Positions 1 to 5,299 of a stretch of 5,299 nucleotides of DNA are shown piece after piece (the stretch's first letter is position 1; the number at the start of each line of letters is the position of its first letter). Made by a program: the position numbers and the translations under genes. The DNA is taken from the NCBI GenBank assembly GCA_028748945.1, contig JAQTOL010000263.1, positions 1-5,299 on the forward strand, given 5' to 3'. The DNA is from Paludibacter sp. (GTDB lineage: Bacteria; Bacteroidota; Bacteroidia; Bacteroidales; Paludibacteraceae). The notes below the pieces were generated by a model. The model did no database searches, was not told the origin of the DNA, and saw nothing but the letters and a program-made list of their open reading frames with translations.

Positions 1-971
1 CAATTTTAAATTACCCGACAGCAACCAAACTAAAAAAGATAATGCCGGCTTATGAAGTGCTTGCAAGAGGTGTCAATTACAAGAATGGTGAGTTTAGCAT
101 AAGTAATAATATTTTCGATTATCCTGATCATCATCCCGGTATTCTGGTTCAATTAAACAGGGATAAAGAAGTCTATGATTTTATCGAAATTGAAATGGAT
201 TACAAAGATCAGTTTTCATTATATGGTTCGGGAAACTCCGGCATGTGGGCATTCTCAGGTTCAAGTGGTTCTTCGGGGTCAACAGGTGGATCAGGTAATC
301 CCGGTGAAGATGGAAGAAATGGTGATGATGGAGGATATGGTCATGATATCGACATATATACAGATATATATTACGATAGTATTTTAAACTGCAATCTGAT
401 TAAAGTTTATACCGAAGACTTAACATTAAATCAGTCACAGCATTTTTTAATTAATCCAACTGGAGGTTCTATGAGAATAAATGCTTCAGGAGGTAATGGT
501 GGACATGGTGGATCTGCCGGAAACGGAGGAAACGGAGGCAGCGGCTATAAAGGAGAATTTTATTATTATGAAGTTAAAGATATTATTATTAAAAAAGATA
601 CGGCAGGTAAAGAAATAAGAACTGAAATTACCAGACAAATACAAGGTCAGCGTCGTGGCGGTGATGGTGGTTTTGGGGGTCCGGGTGGTTATGGTGGAAT
701 GGGAGGTAATGGTGGAAACGGGGGTTATCTGGTTTTTAATTATACTCCTGCTATGAAGAATTACCTTCAGTTGTTTAAAGTCGATGTAAGCGGTGGTTTT
801 GGAGGTTCAGGCGGAAGTCGTGGAAACGGTGGAGAAGGAGGTGAAGGAGGCGAAGGAAATCCAAGAGGTAGAAAAGGTGCAAAAGGTCAAGATGGTCTGG
901 ATGGTCCAAATGGATATTTCGGATTAGCCGGAAAAATAGAATATAAACAGGTCGATACAATTCCCTGGTAA
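1..971 (+). CDS. Glycine-rich protein with GGX / Gly-X-Y repeat blocks (5' partial)
   Basis: I do not recognise a named family. The frame is open to the left edge, so the ATG at 42 may be internal; residue numbers here count that Met as 1 (309 residues to the TAA at 969-971). Residues 1-70 are ordinary, non-repetitive sequence. Glycine then recurs every third residue in four blocks: 73-100 (Gly-X-X), 150-168 and 206-228 (mostly GGX), and 252-297 (GGX passing into collagen-like Gly-X-Y, with one missed position at Asn273). The spacers (101-149, 169-205, 229-249) are rich in Tyr, Ile, Val and Phe and look like beta strands. Residues 149-168 and 250-269 are an internal duplication. Strict period-3 glycine suits either a polyglycine II sheet or a collagen-like helix; both are inferences. 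No signal peptide is seen, but the true N-terminus may lie outside the window, so location is unknown. There is no Shine-Dalgarno before position 42. A surface or adhesin-like role is possible but unproven. Confidence 0.75.
   Translation, partial: ILNYPTATKLKKIMPAYEVLARGVNYKNGEFSISNNIFDYPDHHPGILVQLNRDKEVYDFIEIEMDYKDQFSLYGSGNSGMWAFSGSSGSSGSTGGSGNPGEDGRNGDDGGYGHDIDIYTDIYYDSILNCNLIKVYTEDLTLNQSQHFLINPTGGSMRINASGGNGGHGGSAGNGGNGGSGYKGEFYYYEVKDIIIKKDTAGKEIRTEITRQIQGQRRGGDGGFGGPGGYGGMGGNGGNGGYLVFNYTPAMKNYLQLFKVDVSGGFGGSGGSRGNGGEGGEGGEGNPRGRKGAKGQDGLDGPNGYFGLAGKIEYKQVDTIPW
258..932 (+). repeat. Coding period-3 glycine repeat blocks
   Basis: Four runs of codons within the glycine-rich gene place glycine at every third residue: 258-341, 489-545, 657-725 and 795-932. 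In the second and third runs, and the first half of the fourth, two of every three residues are glycine. The first run and the end of the fourth are looser Gly-X-Y, including charged triplets such as GED, GRN, GRK, GAK and GQD. The glycine codons are mixed (GGT, GGA, GGC, some GGG), so this is not a recent nucleotide-level expansion; the protein pattern appears to be maintained by selection. Confidence 0.8.
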
Positions 972-977
972 AAAATA

Positions 978-1003
978 GAGCTGTCCGAAATATCGAACAG
1001 CTC
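978..1003. terminator. Bidirectional hairpin terminator between convergent genes
   Basis: The arms GAGCTGTCCGA (978-988) and TCGAACAGCTC (993-1003) enclose a 4-nt AATA loop. On the + strand the stem has one C-A mismatch and is followed by a T-rich tail (ATTTTATTTATTTT). On the - strand the same position becomes a G-U pair, so the stem is fully paired, and it is followed by a run of six T (TATTTTTT). It lies 6 bp past the stop of the glycine-rich gene and about 55 bp past the stop of pckA, so it most likely ends both convergent transcripts. Confidence 0.8.
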
Positions 1004-1024
1004 ATTTTATTTATTTTCCAAATG

Positions 1025-1057
1025 TCTTTTGTCTTGACTCCTGGTTCTTTTGTCTTG
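1025..1057. repeat. 12-bp direct repeat, 21-bp period, next to the pckA stop
   Basis: TCTTTTGTCTTG occurs at 1025-1036 and again at 1046-1057, separated by ACTCCTGGT. The second copy directly abuts the TAA stop of pckA (1058-1060 on the - strand). Seen from pckA, the transcript runs from the stop into CAAGACAAAAGA, then a 9-nt spacer, then the same 12 bases again. The function is unknown; it may be a small remnant of a dispersed intergenic repeat. Confidence 0.6.
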
Positions 1058-2653
1058 TTACAACTGTGGTCCTGAAGGAATCAATGCTTTTGCATCTTCA
1101 TTGTCACAATATTGTTCGAAGTTCTTGATATATTTAGCTGCCAGTGATTTTGCCTTGGTTTCCCATTCTGCAATATCAGCATAGGTATCACGTGGATCAA
1201 GAATGCCTTCTTCTACATTGTTTAATGTTTTAGGAGCGACCAGATTCAGAATCGGAACTTTGATGGTTTCAGCTTTTTCAATTGAACCATCGATTATAGC
1301 GTCGATGATCGCGCGGGTATTTTTCAACGAAATACGTTTTCCTGTGCCGTTCCAACCGGTGTTTACCAGGTAAACTTTGGCTCCGTGTTCTTTTGCTTTT
1401 CCAATCAACGTTTTTGCATACATAGTTGGGTGCAGGGTAAGAAACGCTTCACCAAAAGCAGGTGAGAATGAAGGAACCGGTTCGGTGATACCACGTTCTG
1501 TTCCGGCTAATTTAGAAGTAAAACCTGAAAGGAAGTGATATTGAGCTGATTTCTCATCCAAAACAGATACCGGAGGCAATACACCGAACGCATCAGCCGA
1601 CAGGTAAATAATTTTTTTAGCGTGTCCTGCACGTGAAGGAGAAACAATTTTATTGATAAAATAGATCGGATAAGAAACACGGGTGTTTTCTGTTTTCGAA
1701 GCAGCTGCTGTGTAATCAGGAGTTCCATCTGCATTAACCGTAACGTTTTCCAGTAATGAATCACGACGGATAGCTCTCCAGATATCAGGTTCTTTATCCA
1801 TTTCCAAATCGATTACTTTGGCATAACAACCACCTTCGTAGTTAAATACACCGTTGTCATCCCAGCCGTGCTCATCATCACCAATCAGGTAACGTTTTGG
1901 GTCAGCCGACAAAGTAGTTTTACCTGTTCCTGAAAGTCCGAAGAAAATAGCCACATCACCTTCTTTACCAACATTGGCAGAACAGTGCATGGATGCCATA
2001 CCTTTCAAGGGTAAATAGTAGTTCATTAAGGCAAAAATACCTTTTTTCATTTCCCCACCGTACCAGGTACCGCCAATAACCTGCATTCTGGTTGTCAGGT
2101 TGAATAAAGTAAACACTTCAGAATTCAAACCTTGTTCTTTCCACTGTGGGTTGGATGTTTTAGAACCGTTCAATGTAACAAAATCAGGTTCGCCGTAGTT
2201 GGCAAGTTCGTAATGAGAAGGACGGATAAACATATTGGTGACAAAGTGTGCCTGCCAGGCTACTTCCATGATAAAGCGCACCTTCATACGTGAATCTTCG
2301 TTTGTACCGCAAAAAGTATCAACTACATATAATTTTTTTGCAGAGGAAAGTTGTTTTGTTACCAGGTCTTTGCAATGATCGAATACTTCAGGAGTTGTTG
2401 GACGGTTAATTGTTCCATCCCACCATAAATGCTCATCGGTTATTGCATCTTTCACGAAAAATTTATCTTTAGGAGAACGTCCGGTGAATTTACCTGTATC
2501 GACTGATATTGCACCTGATGTTGTTAATACTCCTTTTTCAAAACCTTCATTTGTTGGATCAATTTCTGCCTGGAAAAGCACTTCGTAAGATGGATTGTGA
2601 ATAACTTCAAAGTTACCCGAGATACCATACTTTGATAAATCTAAATTTGCCAT
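1058..2653 (-). CDS. pckA: Phosphoenolpyruvate carboxykinase (ATP), EC 4.1.1.49
   Basis: This cytoplasmic enzyme interconverts oxaloacetate + ATP with PEP + CO2 + ADP. In fermentative Bacteroidetes the carboxylating, ATP-forming direction towards succinate is the usual role (family knowledge). All diagnostic motifs are visible in the 531 residues: GRSPKDKF at 58-65 with substrate-binding Arg59; the WYGGEMKKG segment at 197-205 with Tyr198 and metal/substrate Lys203-Lys204; His223; the P-loop GLSGTGKTT at 239-247 with Lys245; the kinase-2 motif LIGDDEHGW at 256-264 with Asp259-Asp260; Arg325; and the nucleotide-contacting [10 protein letters not shown] near 438-447. These track the E. coli enzyme with an offset of about 8-9 residues, and the length is normal for the ATP-dependent family, unlike the longer GTP type. 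The start is the ATG at 2651-2653, preceded by A-rich AAAAGAAA rather than a clear Shine-Dalgarno. The gene looks intact. It converges on the glycine-rich gene and diverges from the GH2 gene. Confidence 0.98.
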   Translation of the reverse strand: MANLDLSKYGISGNFEVIHNPSYEVLFQAEIDPTNEGFEKGVLTTSGAISVDTGKFTGRSPKDKFFVKDAITDEHLWWDGTINRPTTPEVFDHCKDLVTKQLSSAKKLYVVDTFCGTNEDSRMKVRFIMEVAWQAHFVTNMFIRPSHYELANYGEPDFVTLNGSKTSNPQWKEQGLNSEVFTLFNLTTRMQVIGGTWYGGEMKKGIFALMNYYLPLKGMASMHCSANVGKEGDVAIFFGLSGTGKTTLSADPKRYLIGDDEHGWDDNGVFNYEGGCYAKVIDLEMDKEPDIWRAIRRDSLLENVTVNADGTPDYTAAASKTENTRVSYPIYFINKIVSPSRAGHAKKIIYLSADAFGVLPPVSVLDEKSAQYHFLSGFTSKLAGTERGITEPVPSFSPAFGEAFLTLHPTMYAKTLIGKAKEHGAKVYLVNTGWNGTGKRISLKNTRAIIDAIIDGSIEKAETIKVPILNLVAPKTLNNVEEGILDPRDTYADIAEWETKAKSLAAKYIKNFEQYCDNEDAKALIPSGPQL

Positions 2654-2724
2654 TTTCTTTTATTTAAATGATTCTATTTTGTTTTTTACAATCTCTCTTT
2701 TTCGTGTACCTTTTTTAGACGCGA

Positions 2725-2755
2725 CAAAAGTACTACTTTTTTTGATAGTATAAAA
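2725..2755 (-). promoter_or_regulatory. Probable pckA promoter (Bacteroidetes type)
   Basis: Read on the - strand, TACTTTTG (2732-2725) matches the Bacteroidetes -7 consensus TAnnTTTG exactly and is the only such match upstream of pckA. A 19-nt spacer leads back to TTTT (2755-2752), a weak stand-in for the -33 TTTG. Transcription would begin near 2718, giving a leader of about 65 nt. The -7 box sits inside the dyad AAAAGTA-C-TACTTTT (2726-2740). Confidence 0.6.
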
Positions 2756-2758
2756 GTT

Positions 2759-2780
2759 AATAAAGAAAAATTTCTTTATT
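2759..2780. promoter_or_regulatory. Perfect 10-bp inverted repeat upstream of pckA, candidate operator
   Basis: The arms AATAAAGAAA (2759-2768) and TTTCTTTATT (2771-2780) are exact complements around a 2-nt AA centre. Relative to the inferred pckA start near 2718, the site spans about -41 to -62, just upstream of the -33 position, where an activator commonly binds. There is no T-run, and no gene ends nearby, so a terminator is unlikely. The regulator is unknown, and the site is AT-rich, which raises the chance of coincidence. Confidence 0.45.
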
Positions 2781-3071
2781 CCCGCATATATTTCGCGTAA
2801 ATGTAATAAATATACAATCTACTAAATAGAAATCAGCATTTTAATAACAGGACAAGTCGTTAAATTTAATGTTTCAGCAGTCTATATCATTTTAAAATGT
2901 CATTTATATGTGTTTCTTTTGTTTTTATAATTAAATTGTATAAAATATTTAAAGATGTATAAAAATGCAATTGTTGTGGAAATTAGTAAATCGAACCTGT
3001 ATTATTGAAATAATATACTTAAAAATTAACACGATTATGTTTATTGCGTTTAAATTTACAAACAACACCCT

Positions 3072-3096
3072 AATTAGGATCATTTTGATCCTAATT
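3072..3096. promoter_or_regulatory. Perfect 11-bp inverted repeat upstream of the GH2 gene, candidate operator
   Basis: The arms AATTAGGATCA (3072-3082) and TGATCCTAATT (3086-3096) are exact complements around TTT. The site lies about 140 bp before the GH2 start codon and about 50-75 bp upstream of the transcription start inferred from the TATTTTTG box, a typical place for an activator or repressor. Both flanking genes read away from it, so a terminator role has no obvious client; the sequence after it (CTATTTTAATT) is only a weak T tract. Confidence 0.5.
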
Positions 3097-3133
3097 CTAT
3101 TTTAATTGCCATTAATCAGGAAGAATAATTTCG

Positions 3134-3141
3134 TATTTTTG
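3134..3141 (+). promoter_or_regulatory. Probable -7 box for the GH2 gene
   Basis: TATTTTTG matches the Bacteroidetes -7 consensus TAnnTTTG exactly. The nearest upstream TTG (3106-3108) is 25 nt away, longer than the usual spacing near 19-21, so the -33 element is poor and an activator may be needed. Transcription would start near 3147, leaving a leader of about 90 nt before the ATG at 3236. Confidence 0.55.
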
Positions 3142-3235
3142 TAAATTCATTTTTCACTTTAGATGTTTAGCTGGCTTAGGTTCTTAAAAATGATTTTCAA
3201 AACGAGTTCTATTATAAATCAATAAATTGTATCCC

Positions 3236-5299
3236 ATGAAAATTCTTAAATTTACAATTGCACTGCTTCTGTTTTTCAGTGCTACTCTGATAGCAAAGAA
3301 TACCCGTGAAGTTGAAAACTTCAACAAGAACTGGAAATTTATTCTGGCCGATAGCAGCCTGAATGCTTCGACAAAAACGTTCGACGACAGTTCCTGGAGA
3401 AAACTTAATCTTCCGCACGACTGGAGTATTGAATCCGATTTTGGAAAAGATTTTCCTGCTTCGCCCGGAGGAGGTGCTCTTCCCGGAGGCCTGGGCTGGT
3501 ATCGTAAAACATTTTCGGTTGATAAATCACTCAGAAACAGAAAAGTATTTATTGAGTTCGATGGTGTGTATCGTAACAGTGAAGTCTGGATTAATGGTCA
3601 CTTCCTGGGAAAACGTCCAAACGGATATATATCTTTTGGTTATGAGCTGACTCCTTTTTTAAATTTTGGTTCAAACAATGTCATTGCCGTGAAGGTTGAC
3701 AACTCAAAGCAACCCAATTCACGCTGGTATTCCGGTTCGGGAATTTACAGGAATGTCCGCCTGCTAATAACCCATCCTGTTTATGTGGATCAATGGGGAA
3801 CGTATGTTACCACTCCGCTTATTAACGCCGATAGTGCTGTCATATCCATTCAAACCACAGTAACGAATGCAATGAAACTTGCACAATCGGTTGGTGTTGA
3901 ACAATCGTTGTATGATGCGAATAACCAGTTAGTATCCAAAATCAGCGGATCATTCATGGTGAATACCGGAAGTACAAATAAATACTTACAAAATATAGTG
4001 GTTAAAACTCCGCATTTATGGAATTTAGAGGATCCGTATTTATATAAAATAGTTACCCGGCTTACTGTTTTTGGCATTCAAACCGATGAATATGAATCGA
4101 CGGTTGGAATCCGCTCATTTACTTTTGATGTAAACAAAGGATTTTTCCTGAATGGAAAGCATGTAAAGATAAACGGAGTCTGCGATCACCACGATTTGGG
4201 AGCATTGGGAGCTGCAGTTAACGAACGCGCGATACAACGTCAGTTGGAGATATTGAAGGGAATGGGTGTAAACGGAATACGTACTTCGCACAATCCTCCG
4301 GCACCCGAGTTACTCGCTCTTTGTGACCGCATGGGCTTTGTAGTTATGGATGAAGCTTTTGATATGTGGCTGAAAAAGAAGACAACTTACGATTATGCGT
4401 CCGATTTTGAGAAATGGCATAAACGTGATCTGGTAGATCAGATTACCCGTGACCGCAATCATCCTTCGGTATTTATCTGGAGTATTGGTAATGAAGTGGG
4501 TGAACAATGGGGTGATACTCCGGCTGAAGATGTAGATTTACAGCAAGCCAATATTGCATTGAATAATAAAAAAGTAAATTTAACCGATGATGTAAAACTC
4601 GGGAAACTGGGCAAAAACGCCTTATTAACCCGGCATCTGGTTGATATAACAAAATCAGTTGACCCCACACGACCGGTAACTGCTGCATGCAACGGAACCG
4701 ATGATAAAAACCCCTTGTTTCAATCGGGGGCGTTGGATCTGATCGGATTTAATTATCACGATGCTGAATTTGCAGGGATTACCAAGCGTTATCCAACCAC
4801 TCCTTTTATTGTTACCGAATCGGTTTCGTCGCTTCAAACGCGAGGTTATTATGTCAATCCGTCCGACAGTATCATTGTAGCTCCTAAACGTTGGGATGTA
4901 CCTTATACCAATCCCACCCAACAATGTTCGGCTTACGATAACAGTCGCGCACCCTGGGGATCAACACACGAAAATAATTTGAAGATTGTTGATAAATACG
5001 ATCATATTGCCGGACAATTTATCTGGACGGGATTTGATTACCTGGGCGAACCGACACCTTACTGGTGGCCATCGCGCAGTTCGTTCTTTGGAATAATCGA
5101 TTTAGCCGGTTTCCCCAAAGACGTTTATTATTTATATCAAAGTGAATGGACAGACAAAGATGTTTTGCATATTTTCCCGCATTGGAACTGGAAAGTGGGC
5201 GATACCATCGATGTGTGGGCTTACTACAACCACGCCGACGAAGTGGAATTGTATCTGAATGGCGTACCGCTAGGAAAACGAAGCAAACAGGGCGATGCC
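3236..5299 (+). CDS. Secreted glycoside hydrolase family 2, beta-galactosidase-like (3' partial)
   Basis: The frame is open for 688 codons to the window edge with no frameshift or stop. Residues 1-20 form a signal peptide (Lys2 and Lys5, then a hydrophobic run, cleavage likely after Ala20) with no lipobox Cys, so a periplasmic or exported soluble enzyme is likely. Domains in order: GH2 sugar-binding jelly roll (about 27-180, with GLGWYRKTF and WYSGSGIYRNV); immunoglobulin-like domain (about 181-293); TIM barrel (about 295-605), starting at GFFLNGKHVKINGV and carrying GIRTSHNPP and DEAFDMW; then the start of a C-terminal beta domain, probably DUF4982-like. The catalytic acid/base is Glu420 in WSIGNE, and the nucleophile is Glu528 in VTES, followed by TRG. 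Retaining hydrolysis of beta-galactosides is the family expectation, but the substrate is not proven and other GH2 activities are possible. The start is the ATG at 3236, which gives the signal peptide; no Shine-Dalgarno is seen. The missing C-terminus is estimated at 100 residues or more. Confidence 0.93.
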   Translation, partial: MKILKFTIALLLFFSATLIAKNTREVENFNKNWKFILADSSLNASTKTFDDSSWRKLNLPHDWSIESDFGKDFPASPGGGALPGGLGWYRKTFSVDKSLRNRKVFIEFDGVYRNSEVWINGHFLGKRPNGYISFGYELTPFLNFGSNNVIAVKVDNSKQPNSRWYSGSGIYRNVRLLITHPVYVDQWGTYVTTPLINADSAVISIQTTVTNAMKLAQSVGVEQSLYDANNQLVSKISGSFMVNTGSTNKYLQNIVVKTPHLWNLEDPYLYKIVTRLTVFGIQTDEYESTVGIRSFTFDVNKGFFLNGKHVKINGVCDHHDLGALGAAVNERAIQRQLEILKGMGVNGIRTSHNPPAPELLALCDRMGFVVMDEAFDMWLKKKTTYDYASDFEKWHKRDLVDQITRDRNHPSVFIWSIGNEVGEQWGDTPAEDVDLQQANIALNNKKVNLTDDVKLGKLGKNALLTRHLVDITKSVDPTRPVTAACNGTDDKNPLFQSGALDLIGFNYHDAEFAGITKRYPTTPFIVTESVSSLQTRGYYVNPSDSIIVAPKRWDVPYTNPTQQCSAYDNSRAPWGSTHENNLKIVDKYDHIAGQFIWTGFDYLGEPTPYWWPSRSSFFGIIDLAGFPKDVYYLYQSEWTDKDVLHIFPHWNWKVGDTIDVWAYYNHADEVELYLNGVPLGKRSKQGDA

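Larger units (their letters stand above)
2654..3235. other. 582-bp AT-rich divergent intergenic region
   Basis: This stretch lies between the starts of pckA (-) and the GH2 gene (+). No protein-like reading frame was found beyond a 22-codon frame that overlaps an inverted repeat (3037-3105). It holds a candidate promoter on each side (-7 boxes at 2725-2732 on the - strand and 3134-3141 on the + strand) and two long perfect inverted repeats (2759-2780 and 3072-3096). The middle part, about 2785-3030, is very AT-rich and shows only short palindromes. Nothing resembling a tRNA or known riboswitch was recognised. Confidence 0.7.

Noticed and set aside
775..1005. Open frame on the - strand opposite the glycine-rich gene
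   Set aside because: It is the antisense of glycine codons, giving a Leu/His/Arg-rich low-complexity product with no recognisable motif.
1058..2653. GTP-dependent type for the PEP carboxykinase
   Set aside because: Length, the [10 protein letters not shown]-loop and the GRSPKDKF motif fit the ATP-dependent family.
2888..2899. Palindrome CATTTTAAAATG
   Set aside because: A 12-bp AT-dominated palindrome is expected by chance in a region this AT-rich, and it is not at a promoter position.
2923..2945. TTTTATA / TATAAAA inverted repeat
   Set aside because: Only A and T in the arms with a 9-nt gap; likely chance.
3000..3015. Inverted repeat TATTATT-GA-AATAATA
   Set aside because: The arms contain only A and T and are short; weak evidence in an AT-rich background.
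3236..3298. Lipoprotein signal for the GH2 enzyme
   Set aside because: There is no cysteine in the first 30 residues, so a lipobox is absent.
3363..3650. Open frame on the + strand within the GH2 gene
   Set aside because: The GH2 frame across the same bases has clear family motifs and runs unbroken, so this is an out-of-frame shadow.
4459..4924. Several - strand open frames opposite the GH2 catalytic domain
   Set aside because: They overlap one another and the strongly supported GH2 barrel; none has a recognisable domain.

Overview
This is a low-GC chromosomal window that most likely comes from a Bacteroidetes (Bacteroidales-like) bacterium. Three things point there. The ATP-type PEP carboxykinase is of the kind used by succinate/propionate fermenters. 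A secreted glycoside hydrolase family 2 enzyme carries the TES...RG signature common in that phylum. Both genes of the divergent pair have exact matches to the Bacteroidetes -7 consensus TAnnTTTG, and no gene has a clear Shine-Dalgarno sequence. Genus cannot be fixed from the sequence alone.

Layout. Positions 1-971 (+) hold the 3' part of a glycine-rich protein, probably cut by the left edge of the window. It consists of four glycine blocks with a strict three-residue period, separated by beta-strand-like spacers, and is the least familiar item here. Positions 972-1057 form a short convergent intergenic gap with a hairpin terminator that can serve both strands and a 12-bp direct repeat touching the next stop codon. 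Positions 1058-2653 (-) are a complete and intact pckA. Positions 2654-3235 are a 582-bp AT-rich divergent intergenic region with no convincing gene. It contains a likely promoter for each flanking gene and several inverted repeats, two of them long and perfect. Positions 3236-5299 (+) are the first 688 codons of a secreted GH2 beta-galactosidase-like enzyme, which runs off the right edge without a stop.

How the genes relate. The GH2 enzyme would release sugars outside the cytoplasm. PEP carboxykinase works at the PEP/oxaloacetate node in the cytoplasm, and in fermentative Bacteroidetes it usually runs towards oxaloacetate while making ATP. The two are divergently transcribed, and the large perfect palindromes between them are the best candidates for regulatory sites. 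The glycine-rich gene converges on pckA and shows no evident functional link to it. No mobile element, CRISPR array, rRNA or tRNA was seen. I did not find an evident new multi-gene system; the glycine-lattice protein and the paired palindromes are the items most worth pursuing.
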